A stretch of DNA of 64,000 nt from Nocardioidaceae bacterium (GTDB lineage: Bacteria > Actinomycetota > Actinomycetes > Propionibacteriales > Nocardioidaceae). The notes under the pieces are model-generated. The model was given only the letters and a program-made list of their open reading frames with translations, made no database searches and was not told the origin of the DNA. Made by a program: the position numbers and the translations under genes. Shown here one piece after another: positions 44,587-55,499 of the stretch. The stretch covers positions 582,473 to 646,472 of the forward strand of contig JAUJOD010000002.1 of the NCBI GenBank assembly GCA_030447865.1. Direction: 5' to 3'. The first letter of the stretch is position 1. Each line of letters opens with the position of its first letter.

Positions 44587-46068
44587 TCAGCGCTTGCCGG
44601 TTCGGCCGCGTCCCCGGGCGGCGGCGGAGAAGGCTGCCGCCGACGGCACAGTCCCTGCCGCAGCGCCGGTTCTCGCCGCTCCTCGCCGGCCACCGGCTCC
44701 CGGACGTGCGGTGCGGGCAGCGTTCCCGTTCGGCGCCGCGGCAGTGCGCCGCCGATCGCCTCGCCGCGACCCGCCTCCGCTGCCGGCACGCCGCCGCGAG
44801 CTGGCGTCGCTCGGCACGGCCGCGCGGCGGGGTGGCTCGACGTACGTGCGCTCGCCCGGCGCGATCTGGGCCAGCAGCGGGTCGCCGGCGGTCAGCCGGG
44901 TGATCATGGGCTTGATGCCTGCCTTGCGAGTGAGGCTTCGTACGTCGCTGACCTGCGCGTCGGTCATCAACGTGACAACGGTTCCCGAGGCGCCGGCGCG
45001 GGCGGTGCGGCCGGACCGGTGTAGGTAGGCCTTGTGCTCGACCGGTGGGTCGGCGTGCACCACCAGGGCGATGTCGTCGACATGGATCCCGCGGGCGGCG
45101 ATGTCGGTGGCCACGAGCGTCTCGGCTCGACCTTGGGAGAACGAGCTGAGGTTGCGGGTGCGCGCCGACTGGGACAAGTTCCCGTGCAGCTCGATGGCCG
45201 GAACTCCGGAGGCGACGAGCTGACGAGTGAGAGCCTTGGCGCCGTGCTTCGTGCGGGTGAAGACGAGCGCGCGGCCCGGAGCCGACACGAGGTCGACGAG
45301 CACCGGCACCCGGCAGCCGTGTCTGACGTGCAGCACGTGATGGGTCATGGCGGCGACCGGGGAGCGCTCCGAGTCGACGCTGTGCGTCACCGGGTTGGTG
45401 AGATAGCGCTTCACCAACACGTCGACGCCGCGGTCGAGGGTGGCTGAGAACAGCATCCGCTGCCCGGAGGACGGCGTCTTGTCGAGCAATCGGCGTACGA
45501 CGGGCAGGAAGCCCAGGTCAGCCATGTGGTCGGCCTCGTCGAGAACGGTGATCTCGACCGCGTCGAGGCGGGCGTGACCCGACTGGACGTGGTCGGTCAG
45601 GCGGCCCGGACAGGCGACGACGATGTCGACGCCGGCTCGCAGGCCGGCGATCTGCGGGGCCGCGCCCACTCCACCGAAAACGGTGAGGGTGCGTAGGCCC
45701 AGTCGCTTGGCCAGCGGGGCGATCACCGCGTCGATCTGCGACGCGAGCTCCCGGGTGGGTGCCAAGACAAGCGCACGGGGGCAGCCCGGACGGCGCTGGG
45801 ACGGGCTCGCGGCCAGCCGGGCCAGGATGGGAAGGGCAAACGCATAGGTCTTGCCCGAGCCGGTGCGGCCCCGGCCGAGCACGTCACGCCCGGCAAGTGC
45901 ATCCGGCAGCGTCGCTGCCTGAATCGGGAATGGGGCGGTGATGCCCTGCGCTGCAAGCCCGGCTACCAGGGCGGTGGGCACGCCGAGCGATGCGAAGGTG
46001 GTTGCCGCCTCGCGAGGCGGGACTGTGGACGAAGGGGAAGTCAAGCTGAGAGGGCGGCGGGCCGCCAT
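44587..46068 (-). CDS. DEAD-box ATP-dependent RNA helicase with basic tail
   Basis: 493 residues. Q-motif (FASLGVPTALVAGLAAQGIT), motif I GRGRTGSGKT, PTRELASQI, motif II VLDEADHMADLGF, motif III LFSATLD, VATDIAARGIHVDDI and motif VI YLHRSGRTARAG are intact. The last 90 residues are Arg/Gly/Ala-rich and low-complexity, probably an RNA-binding extension. Relatives help ribosome assembly or RNA decay in the cold. A leader of well over 100 bases separates it from the upstream gene, unlike the short or absent leaders of its neighbours. Confidence 0.94.
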   Translation of the reverse strand: MAARRPLSLTSPSSTVPPREAATTFASLGVPTALVAGLAAQGITAPFPIQAATLPDALAGRDVLGRGRTGSGKTYAFALPILARLAASPSQRRPGCPRALVLAPTRELASQIDAVIAPLAKRLGLRTLTVFGGVGAAPQIAGLRAGVDIVVACPGRLTDHVQSGHARLDAVEITVLDEADHMADLGFLPVVRRLLDKTPSSGQRMLFSATLDRGVDVLVKRYLTNPVTHSVDSERSPVAAMTHHVLHVRHGCRVPVLVDLVSAPGRALVFTRTKHGAKALTRQLVASGVPAIELHGNLSQSARTRNLSSFSQGRAETLVATDIAARGIHVDDIALVVHADPPVEHKAYLHRSGRTARAGASGTVVTLMTDAQVSDVRSLTRKAGIKPMITRLTAGDPLLAQIAPGERTYVEPPRRAAVPSDASSRRRAGSGGGSRRGDRRRTAAAPNGNAARTARPGAGGRRGAARTGAAAGTVPSAAAFSAAARGRGRTGKR

Positions 46069-46217
46069 AGATACTCCGAAACGTTGAAGGGTCGTCCTGC
46101 CCGGGCGGCTCTAGGGCCGCAGCGCGTGGGGATCGACAGAGAAAACCGGCCCGAGGCAGAACTGTGCGGGCCGACACCTCAACTGTAGCTGGAGACACGC
46201 CCCCTTCTTGCATTAAT
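46069..46217 (-). promoter_or_regulatory. Long 5' leader of the DEAD-box helicase gene
   Basis: About 150 non-coding bases before the helicase ATG. An ATTAAT (46212-46217, minus strand) could be the -10, which would give a leader near 135 bases, long for this window. It contains several GC-rich dyads (for example around GGGCCGC / GCCCGGGC near 46110). Long structured leaders are common for cold-shock helicases. No Shine-Dalgarno sequence is evident near the ATG. Confidence 0.35.
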
Positions 46218-46258
46218 GAGGGTTACGTCGGTCACGGAGCGTTCTCGCAATGCGGAGG

Positions 46259-47191
46259 TCAGTCCTGCACCGCCTTGGCTATCGCGATGCACTGCGTGAT
46301 CCAGTCACGCTCGTCCTCCCGCAGGGAGCGCTCGGCTCGCTGCGCGTCCTCAATCGACCAGTTGGCGTTGAGCACCATCCGCACGACGACCCAGTCGCGT
46401 GCGCGCTCCTCGTCGAGACCCGCGACGTCCACCAGCGTGTGGAAGCGCCGGCGCACCGCGTCACGGACGTTGCCGGTCTCCACCAGGTCATCCCACCGGT
46501 TCCACAGCATCGGCGCGGGTTCGTAATGCGGGTCTCCCGACATCGCCTTCGGGTCGATCACCAGCCACGGCTCCCGATCACCGGCAAGCACGTTCTCGTA
46601 GTGCAGGTCACCGTGCACTATCACGCCGACGCTCCCCCGATCGGCCACGAACTCCCGACCCAGCGACGTCGCCTGCTCGACGAGCCGCCTCGGGATCGGC
46701 GCGTTCCGTGGCAGTCTGGTCAGCGCGTCGACCCACCGGTCGACGTACGACGTCACCGTGCGCAGCTGCGGCAGCGCGGGCACATGCAGCCGCCGGTAGA
46801 ACCCAGCCACCACCTCGCATGCGGCGAGGTCGTCGATGGCGGAAAGGTCTCGGACGTGGAGCCGCTCGAGCAACAGCGCCCGCCGGTGGGGGTCGGCTCG
46901 CAGCAGCTTCACCGTGCCACGGCCGTTCCAGTGCTGGAGGGCGACCGCCTCGTGCAGCGACTCATCGTCACCGTCGAAGGTCACCTTGAGCACCGCAGGC
47001 TCGCCAGACCGCGTTCGCACGGGCGCGACGAGAGAGCAGTACCCATGCCTCGGTGGTCCGTCGTAGGCCAGCGCCCAATCGGCCATCACGGAGTGAAACA
47101 GCGCGGGCAGCCGGTCAAGCCAGTCCGCCCAGTCGGGGCCAAGCTCCGCCTGCTCCAGCAGACCCGGCGGCACGTCGTACGGCAGCGTCAA
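46259..47191 (-). CDS. APH(6)-family phosphotransferase (streptomycin 6-kinase / hydroxyurea kinase type)
   Basis: 310 residues. The kinase core is intact: VLKVTFDGDDESLHEAVAL, LLLERLHVRDLS, VIVHGDLHYENVLAGDREPW (catalytic loop) and LVIDPKAMSGDPHYEPAPML (metal site), a combination specific to the APH_6_hur family that includes streptomycin and hydroxyurea phosphotransferases. Most environmental members have unknown substrates, so resistance cannot be claimed. GAGGGGGAG precedes the ATG. It sits between lepA and the helicase. Confidence 0.88.
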   Translation of the reverse strand: MTLPYDVPPGLLEQAELGPDWADWLDRLPALFHSVMADWALAYDGPPRHGYCSLVAPVRTRSGEPAVLKVTFDGDDESLHEAVALQHWNGRGTVKLLRADPHRRALLLERLHVRDLSAIDDLAACEVVAGFYRRLHVPALPQLRTVTSYVDRWVDALTRLPRNAPIPRRLVEQATSLGREFVADRGSVGVIVHGDLHYENVLAGDREPWLVIDPKAMSGDPHYEPAPMLWNRWDDLVETGNVRDAVRRRFHTLVDVAGLDEERARDWVVVRMVLNANWSIEDAQRAERSLREDERDWITQCIAIAKAVQD

Positions 47192-47240
47192 GACTCCCCC
47201 TCTGGGTCATTGGCCGCCACGGTTGAAGGGAGTGGCGGGT

Positions 47241-47287
47241 GTGGACTCGAAGCGCCGTAAAGGAGCGAAGCGACAGGCGCGAGAGCC
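47241..47287. repeat. Repeat family C, copy 3
   Basis: GTGGACTCGAAGCGCCGTAA, then AGGAGCGAAGCGACAGGCGC, then GAGAGCC. The arms CTCGAAGCGCC and GGCGCGAG pair. It lies between the lepA stop and the APH(6)-like gene in a 125-base gap. Confidence 0.88.
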
Positions 47288-47316
47288 ATACCCGCCGCGA
47301 CCGTAAGCAGCGGAGG

Positions 47317-49185
<1,869 letters not shown>

Positions 49186-49265
49186 TGCCTCATCCTCCCA
49201 CGGCGCCTTCTTCGCAGGCGAAAAGGAGGTGCTGGGGCCGACTGCACCTGACAAGATCGCGTGGC

Positions 49266-50273
49266 ATGTCCGACCTGGGGTGGCAGCTCGACTCCGTCAC
49301 CACCCGCACCGGGGTGACGATCCCGGTGCGGGCAACCGCTCGGCGGCCGACCTGGAACCAGCTCCCATCGGCGGTGCGGCAGGTCATTGAAGGCCTGGCC
49401 GGCGCTGCCGCAATTGGCTCAGAGTCAGCGGGGACCGGCTTCACCCCTGGCTTCGCTTCCAGGCTTGACCTCGCCGACGGTCGGCGGATCTTCGTCAAGG
49501 CGGCGTCCAGCGCCGACGACACCCTGCACGGCTGGCCGCTGAGCGACGCCTACCGCGAGGAGGTCCGCAAGCTCACCGCGCTGCCTCCGGGCATCGGCGC
49601 ACCGCCCCTGCTTTGGCACCGTGACGTCCACATCGACGGGTTGCGGTGGGTCATCGTCGGCTTCCAGTACGTCGACGCGACCCCACCGCGTCGCCCGTGG
49701 CGTCCCGCCCAACTGCGCCTGGTGCTCGACAAGCTGGCTGAGACGGCCGCCGCGCTGACCGCCGTACCGGCGGAGCTCGGCCTGGAGCCGGTCGCCGCTG
49801 AGCTGGTTGGTGGCGCCGTTGAGCGACTGGCGGAAGTCCGGCAGCTTCAGGGAGACAACCCATGGCTGGCCACCATCCAGGCCTTGTGCGAGGAGGCCCG
49901 AGGGCGCACCGCTGGCAGCAGCGTCGTGCATCTGGACCTGCGCGACGACAACATCTTGATCGGCTCCGACGGCGAGGTGTGGTTCGTCGACTGGAACTGG
50001 CCGGCCGTCGGCGCGCCCTGGATCGACCTGGTCTGTGTGCTGCTGTCGGCGCGTGGTGACGGGATCGGCGTCGATGCGCTGCTCGCTGAGCATCCGCTGA
50101 CCCGAGAAGTCGACCATCGTTCGATTGACTCACTGCTCGCAGTTCTATGGTCGTTCTGGGCGGTCGCGAAGACCCGGCCGGTCCCTGAGCACTCCCCGCA
50201 CTTGCGCGACCACCAGCAGTGGTACCTCGACGTCACTGAAGAGTGGTTACGTGACCGGCTGGGCGAGCGGTGA
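49266..50273 (+). CDS. APH-fold phosphotransferase (first of a coupled pair)
   Basis: 335 residues from the ATG at 49266. Kinase features: [14 protein letters not shown] (ATP lysine), [20 protein letters not shown] (catalytic loop) and [20 protein letters not shown] (metal site in place of DFG). CAAGAT eight bases upstream suggests a leaderless start. Its TGA overlaps the GTG of a second kinase. Substrate unknown; aminoglycoside, macrolide or metabolite phosphorylation are all possible. Confidence 0.87.
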   Translation: MSDLGWQLDSVTTRTGVTIPVRATARRPTWNQLPSAVRQVIEGLAGAAAIGSESAGTGFTPGFASRLDLADGRRIFVKAASSADDTLHGWPLSDAYREEVRKLTALPPGIGAPPLLWHRDVHIDGLRWVIVGFQYVDATPPRRPWRPAQLRLVLDKLAETAAALTAVPAELGLEPVAAELVGGAVERLAEVRQLQGDNPWLATIQALCEEARGRTAGSSVVHLDLRDDNILIGSDGEVWFVDWNWPAVGAPWIDLVCVLLSARGDGIGVDALLAEHPLTREVDHRSIDSLLAVLWSFWAVAKTRPVPEHSPHLRDHQQWYLDVTEEWLRDRLGER

Positions 50274-51219
50274 CCAGTGCATCGCCGCTGCGGGCGGTGG
50301 GTGTGCGCGCCCCGTACGAGAGCCTTCCCCCGAATGTGCGCGGGTGGGTGGAGCGGACGCTCGGTTCGCCCGTCACCGACGCGGAAACTCAACCCGGAGG
50401 TATGTCGCTGGCTGCGCTGCCCGGCTGCGCCTGGGTGACGGCTCCCGGGCGTTCGTCAAGAGCGTGGGATCCAGCCTGAACCCCAACACGCCGGACCTCT
50501 TCCGCACCGAGATCGCTGTCTTGTCTGTGCTGGAGCAAGTGCCGTGGCGGACGGGCCTGCGAGCGACGTACGACGACGGCGACTGGGTGGCGATGATCCT
50601 CGACGACGTCGACGGGCGCCACCCGAACTGGGCCGACCCGGCCGACGTCGACCGCGTGCTCACGGCTGTCGAGGTGCAGACGCGCGAACTCACCCCAGCG
50701 CCGACCGGTGCCGAGACCACAGCCGCCGCGGAGCAGGCGATGCGATGGACCGCGACGCTGGCGAACGCCGCGCCCGAGGAGCTCGCTGCGTTGCCGGACT
50801 GGTTAGACCCGGAAGCCGAAAGCCTCCGCCAGCTGCTCGCCCGGCTGCCTGCCTGGCTGAGCGGCGGCACGCTGTGCCACTGGGATGTGCGCAACGACAA
50901 CCTGCTGATCCGGCCCGACGGCTCGGTGGTGATCGTCGACTGGGGCATGGCGCGCGAAGGGCCGACGTGGGCAGACACAGCTGTGTTCGCGCTGGAATGG
51001 GCGGAGACGCCGAGATTCGACGAGATCATGGGCGGCTCGCCGTTCATGGCGGGCGTCGACGACGAGGTGTTGACCGCGTTCCTGCTCGGGATAGGCATCC
51101 ACCTGACGCTCATGAGCACGCGGCCGCCGCCACCGGGACTGCCGACTATGCCGGCGTTCCGACGAGTCGAGGGCGCCCGCTTCCTCCAAGGCGCACGTCG
51201 CCGACTCGGGGTCGCCTGA
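50270..51219 (+). pseudogene. APH-fold phosphotransferase with a one-base frameshift
   Basis: The GTG at 50270 (GTGA overlap with the previous stop) opens [45 protein letters not shown]. The matching continuation AARLRLGDGSRAFVKSVGSS with TLCHWDVRNDNLLIRPDGSV and VIVDWGMAREGPTWADTAVF lies in the frame one base earlier, so a base appears to be missing between 50405 and 50419. Downstream of that the kinase motifs are complete. Rejoined it would be about 316 residues. Either a recent pseudogene or a base-calling error; there is no slippery site. Confidence 0.82.
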
Positions 51220-51232
51220 ACCTCGCCGCGAC

Positions 51233-52393
51233 TCAGGCGACGGCCCACGACCCTTCGGTACGTTCGCGCAAGTCGGCGACGACGGCCTGGAGTTCACCGG
51301 TCGCCTCGGCGACCGCTCGTTGCCGGCTCGCCCCGGCGCCTCGCGCCAGCAACCGCTCGAACAACTCGTGTACGGCGTCGGTGTCCCCCGCCTCGTCGAG
51401 CGCGTCGCGCGTATGGGCGACGAACGAGCCGAACACCTCACGCACCTGCAGGAGCTCGCGGCTGACTGGGTCGATGAGGCCCGACGACAGACCGAACTGG
51501 GCGGCTCGCCAGTGCGCAACCCGGAGCAGATCGGTCCGCCAGCTCGCGGGCGGCACACCCGCCGACCACTCGCGCGCGGCCGTCTCGACTAACCCGCGCC
51601 CCAGTGCGGCCACCAGCACAGTGTCGTCTACCTCGGTGCAGACATCGGCGATGCGGATCTCAACGGTCGGGTACGCCGCTGCCAGCCGCGCGTCGAAGTA
51701 CAGCATGCCTCGATCGATGGCGGCCCCGGACGCTAGGAGAGAGGCCACCACATCCTCGTAGCCCGCCCGGTCGCCGTACGGCTCCGCTGGACCTACGGTG
51801 GGCCAGCGGCCCCATACCTGGGAGCGCCAGCTGGCATATCCCGTGTCGGTTCCGCGCCAGAACGGGGAGTTCGCCGACACTGCCAGCAAGAACGGCAGCC
51901 ACGGCCGGATCCGGTCGAGTACGCCGACCCGCTGGTCGTCGTCGTCGACCTCGACGTGCAGGTGCATCCCGCAGGCCGCCGCCTGCCGCCCGACCTCACC
52001 GAACGAGCTGACGATGCGCTGATACCTCGGCTTCGGCGTCGCCGTGAGCTCCGTTTGGCCGAGAACCGGTCCGCCGACGGCTACCGCAGCCGCACCGGCG
52101 GCCCGCGCCGCCTCGCCGGCAGAGCGCCGACAACGCCGCACCTCGTCTGTCAGCTCGTCAAGATCCGCACACGGCGCGCTCGCGGTTTCGATCTGCTGGA
52201 GGAACAGCTCCTGCTCGATGTCAGACGGCCGCTTGACGGCATCGCCGGGTTGGCCGGTGGGGTCGTCAACGTCGCCGCCACCCGCGGCCGCCCGGTGAGC
52301 GGTTAGCGCGCGGTGCGACACCTGGGCGAGCTCCCCGGTCGCCGGATCTACCAGCAACAGCTCTTCCTCGACACCGACCTTGCGCACCGCCAC
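51233..52393 (-). CDS. Carboxylate-amine ligase / glutamate-cysteine ligase-like (YbdK family)
   Basis: 386 residues from the GTG at 52393 (or 52387); the longer frame runs through repeat C4 and is rejected. Starts RKVGVEEELLLVDPATGEL. Other GCS2 blocks: GMHLHVEVDD, AVSANSPFWRGTDTGYASWR, AYPTVEIRIADVCTEVDDTV. YbdK-type enzymes have weak glutamate-cysteine ligase activity and a debated role; in actinobacteria the group overlaps with EgtA-like enzymes. CACACT about seven bases upstream suggests leaderless transcription. Confidence 0.9.
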   Translation of the reverse strand: MAVRKVGVEEELLLVDPATGELAQVSHRALTAHRAAAGGGDVDDPTGQPGDAVKRPSDIEQELFLQQIETASAPCADLDELTDEVRRCRRSAGEAARAAGAAAVAVGGPVLGQTELTATPKPRYQRIVSSFGEVGRQAAACGMHLHVEVDDDDQRVGVLDRIRPWLPFLLAVSANSPFWRGTDTGYASWRSQVWGRWPTVGPAEPYGDRAGYEDVVASLLASGAAIDRGMLYFDARLAAAYPTVEIRIADVCTEVDDTVLVAALGRGLVETAAREWSAGVPPASWRTDLLRVAHWRAAQFGLSSGLIDPVSRELLQVREVFGSFVAHTRDALDEAGDTDAVHELFERLLARGAGASRQRAVAEATGELQAVVADLRERTEGSWAVA

Positions 52394-52440
52394 GCCGACA
52401 AGTGTGCAGCACAGGTTGCGGAGGCCGGGGAGAGACCGAC

Positions 52441-52485
52441 GAGGACTCGAAGCGCCGTAAAGAGCGAAGCGAAGGCGCGAGAGCC
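52441..52485. repeat. Repeat family C, copy 4
   Basis: GAGGACTCGAAGCGCCGTAA, then AGAGCGAAGCGAAGGCGCGA, then GAGCC: the cleanest copy, with CTCGAAGCGCC pairing to GGCGCGAG. It lies in the 172-base divergent gap between the ligase-like gene and the DUF72 gene. Confidence 0.9.
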
Positions 52486-52565
52486 CGGCGGGCTCGACCG
52501 GGCCGGTCTCGAACAGCAGCGGTTTCGACGAGCTCGATCGCCGCGTGCGGCAATAGGCTGCGGCC

Positions 52566-53390
52566 GTGGCAGCGGTGCGGATCGGCATCTCCGGCTGGCG
52601 ATACGCCGGGTGGCGGGGCAGCTTCTATCCGCCAGGGCTGGCGCAACGGCGCGAGTTGGCCTACGCCGGTGAGCGGTTCAACTCCATCGAGATCAACGGC
52701 TCGTTCTACTCGCTGCAACGCCCGTCGAGCTACGCGTCGTGGCGGGCGGAGACGCCCGACGGCCTCGTGTTCGCGGTCAAGGGCGGCCGGTTCATCACAC
52801 ACATGAAGAAGCTGGCTGGCGTCGAGACAGCGCTGGCGAACTTTTTCGCCTCGGGACTGCTGGCGCTCGGTCCGAAGCTCGGACCTCTCCTGTGGCAGCT
52901 GCCGCCGATGCTTCGATTCGACGCCGGCCGGTTGACTGGGTTCTTCGAACTGCTCCCGCGGACGACCGGCGAGGCCGCGGCGTTGGCGGCGCAGCACGAC
53001 GAGAAGATCCCCACCGACCGGGCATTGGTGACGACTGAGGCCGATGTACCGCTCCGCCACGCGCTCGAGGTGCGGCATGACTCCTTTGTCACCTCCGACG
53101 CGGTGGCTCTGCTGCGTGACCACGACATCGCGCTGGTCGTTGCCGACACCGCGGGCAAGTGGCCGCTCGTCGAGGAGGTAACGTCGGACTTCATGTACGT
53201 GCGGCTGCACGGGGCCGAGGAGCTCTACGTCAGCGGCTACACCGAGGAGGCGCTCGACAGCTGGGCCGACAAGGTCAGGCAGTGGAGCGACAACGGGCTC
53301 GACACCTACGTGTACTTCGACAACGACGCCAAGGTGCACGCGCCGTACGACGCGATGAGCCTGATGAAGCGCCTGGGGCTCGGCTCTTAA
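52566..53390 (+). CDS. DUF72-family protein
   Basis: 274 residues. RIGISGWRYAGWRGSFYPPG, FNSIEINGSFYSLQRPSSYA, VFAVKGGRFITHMKKL, LLWQLPPML and the C-terminal YVRLHGAEELYVSGYTEEAL with YFDNDAKVHAPYDAM define a DUF72 TIM-barrel-like protein. The family is near-universal and of unknown function. The GTG at 52566 is preceded by TAGGCT six bases upstream, so it is probably leaderless. Confidence 0.93.
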   Translation: MAAVRIGISGWRYAGWRGSFYPPGLAQRRELAYAGERFNSIEINGSFYSLQRPSSYASWRAETPDGLVFAVKGGRFITHMKKLAGVETALANFFASGLLALGPKLGPLLWQLPPMLRFDAGRLTGFFELLPRTTGEAAALAAQHDEKIPTDRALVTTEADVPLRHALEVRHDSFVTSDAVALLRDHDIALVVADTAGKWPLVEEVTSDFMYVRLHGAEELYVSGYTEEALDSWADKVRQWSDNGLDTYVYFDNDAKVHAPYDAMSLMKRLGLGS

Positions 53391-53409
53391 GAACCTGCGC
53401 TGCCCGAGG

Positions 53410-53946
53410 ATGGGCGGCAAGATATGGGAGGTGAGCGCGATCCAGTCCCCCGTCCCAGTCCCGAGATCCGGCGCCCCTGCGCCGCAGGTAACCCGGGCGA
53501 TTTACGGCATGCCGATGTTCGCCACCTTCGAGGTGGCCGACCTCGACGCGACCGTTGCTTGGTACGTCGACGCCTTGGGATTCATCGACTTGTTCACCGT
53601 GCCGGGCCCCAGCGGCCCAGCTCTGGTGCATTTGCGGCGCTGGCAGTTTCAGGACCTCGTGGTGCGCCCGGCAACCGGATCGGTCTCCCCGGGAACCGGC
53701 TGTACGATCAGCTTCGCCGCGGTGTACGAGGACATCGACGCCGTTGCCGAACGCGCACGTAGTCACGGCGGTGGCCGTGTCGACGGACCGGTTGACACCC
53801 CCTGGAACACCCAAGACGTCACCACCACCGACCCCGACGGGCACGTCGTGATCTTCACCGCCGCCCGGCCCGAGCACCTGGCGGACCCGGCGTTCTCGGA
53901 GCAGATGCAGCGCTGGAACGAGAAGCACGGCCTGGCCAGCCACTGA
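53410..53946 (+). CDS. VOC-fold (glyoxalase/bleomycin-resistance-like) protein
   Basis: 178 residues as the longest form; a GTG at 53431 may be the true start. The paired beta-alpha-beta modules are seen in MPMFATFEVADLDATVAWYV, DALGFIDLFTVPGP, VYEDIDAVAERARSHGGGRV, and TQDVTTTDPDGHVVIFTAAR. Metal-ligand positions are only partly conserved. It may be an isomerase, dioxygenase or antibiotic-binding protein. It follows DUF72 closely on the same strand. The 105 bases after it, before the amidase stop, hold nothing recognisable. Confidence 0.85.
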   Translation: MGGKIWEVSAIQSPVPVPRSGAPAPQVTRAIYGMPMFATFEVADLDATVAWYVDALGFIDLFTVPGPSGPALVHLRRWQFQDLVVRPATGSVSPGTGCTISFAAVYEDIDAVAERARSHGGGRVDGPVDTPWNTQDVTTTDPDGHVVIFTAARPEHLADPAFSEQMQRWNEKHGLASH

Positions 53947-54051
53947 GCCAGATCGGTGTTGCGAGCGCTTCAGGCACCCGCCGCATCGACCGAGTGGTTG
54001 CAGGCCGCCGGCCAGGTGCAGTGAGCATGCCAGCCGTGGATGTCCTCGCCG

Positions 54052-55458
54052 TCAGACGAACTGCGGGTAGGTCGGCTCGGGCAGCGGCCCGTCCTCGGCG
54101 TCGCGGGCCGCCTCATAGCCGGCCGCGATCTCGATCAGCGCGGCCTCACTGCCCGCCGTACCCCAGAAGGAGACGGCGACGGGCAGGCCGTGCGCCAGCG
54201 CCGCCGGCACCGTGACGAGTGGGTAGCCCGCCATGGCGGCAGGTTGCGTGCAGCTCCCCCAGTGGTGCTCGGCGTTCACGAGGTCGACGGGGATCGCCGG
54301 GGCGTAGGACGGGGTCACCAGCGCGTCGAGCTCATGCTCGCGGAGCACCTTGTCGATGCCTTCATCTCGGCCGCGCCGCACGCACTCGGCGCGGGCCTGT
54401 TCATACTCGGGAGACCCAACGTCCGGACCGTCAACGGCCATCTCGAAGAGTCCTTGGCCGAAGTGCGCGAGCTCCTCGTCACTGTGCTGGTTGTTGAACT
54501 CCACCAGGTCGGCCAGCGTCTTCAGCCCGCTGGCCGGTCGGGTGGCGAGGTAGCGAGCCATGCCGTCCTTGAGCTCGGCCAGCAGCACCAGCAGCTCGTC
54601 GTCGAACCCGTAGTCCACCATCGACTCCAGGTTCGTGTCGTCGACGATCACGGCGCCGGCGGCCGCCAGCAGCTGGACTGCCCGTTCGGCGGGTACGTCG
54701 GCAAGTGCGCTGTAGCCCCAAAACACCTCGCGCGGGACCCCGATCCGCTTGCCCGCCAGCCGCCCGGCCGCCGCGTGAACGCCATAGTCGGCGCCGTTGC
54801 CGGCCAGCACCGTGAGCAGTGCAGCCGCGTCGCTCACCGTCGTGGCCATCGGCCCCGCCGTGTCCTGCGACGCGGAGATGGGGACGATCCCATCCGCGGG
54901 CAGCAGTCCGACGGTCGGCTTGATGCCCACACACCCGTTGAACGCGGCCGGACAGGTGATCGACCCGTCGGTCTCGGTGCCGATCGCGTACGGCGCGAGC
55001 CGCGCGGCGACTGCGGCGCCGCTGCCCGAACTGGACCCGCCCGATGAGCGGTTCAGCCCGTACGGGTTGCGGGTGAGGCCGCCGTACGCGCTCCAGCCCG
55101 ACGTCGAGTGGGGGTCGCGGATGTTGGCCCACTCGCTGAGGTTGGTCTTGCCGAGGACCACCATGCCGGCCGCGCGCAACCGGGTGACCAACGGAGCGTC
55201 GGCCGTCGGCGGCTTGTCGGCAAGCGCCAGCGAGCCGGCCGTCGTGAGCAGATCCGCGGTGTCGATGTTGTCCTTGACCAGGACCGGCTGCCCATGCAGG
55301 GCGCTGCGAAGGCGCCCAGTGCGCGCTTCGGCGTCCAGGGCCGCGGCCTGGCTGACCGCCTCGACGTTCAGCGTGCAGACCGCGTTGGTCAGGGGGTCGA
55401 TCGTCTGGAGGCGGTCGAGGCAAGCCTCGGTGGCGGCTACGGCGCTGGTGTCAGTCAC
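54052..55458 (-). CDS. Amidase-signature-family hydrolase
   Basis: 468 residues. The Ser-cisSer-Lys triad is visible: K in GQPVLVKDNIDTADLLTTAG, the glycine-serine stretch RSSGGSSSGSGAAVAARLAP, and the nucleophile in IGTETDGSITCPAAFNGCVG. IGIKPTVG-like and QDTAGPMATTVSDAA also fit. It resembles GatA-like or plant-type amidases that act on small amides; there is no GatB or GatC here, so it is not the tRNA amidotransferase. CAAGAT seven bases before the GTG suggests a leaderless start. Confidence 0.93.
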   Translation of the reverse strand: MTDTSAVAATEACLDRLQTIDPLTNAVCTLNVEAVSQAAALDAEARTGRLRSALHGQPVLVKDNIDTADLLTTAGSLALADKPPTADAPLVTRLRAAGMVVLGKTNLSEWANIRDPHSTSGWSAYGGLTRNPYGLNRSSGGSSSGSGAAVAARLAPYAIGTETDGSITCPAAFNGCVGIKPTVGLLPADGIVPISASQDTAGPMATTVSDAAALLTVLAGNGADYGVHAAAGRLAGKRIGVPREVFWGYSALADVPAERAVQLLAAAGAVIVDDTNLESMVDYGFDDELLVLLAELKDGMARYLATRPASGLKTLADLVEFNNQHSDEELAHFGQGLFEMAVDGPDVGSPEYEQARAECVRRGRDEGIDKVLREHELDALVTPSYAPAIPVDLVNAEHHWGSCTQPAAMAGYPLVTVPAALAHGLPVAVSFWGTAGSEAALIEIAAGYEAARDAEDGPLPEPTYPQFV

Positions 55459-55499
55459 GCGCCCGATCTTGCCACTGTCGGCGTCCTGGCCCGCAGGCG

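Noticed and set aside
54052-55458. GatA of the tRNA amidotransferase
   Set aside because: No gatB or gatC is adjacent and the sequence is closer to general amidases.
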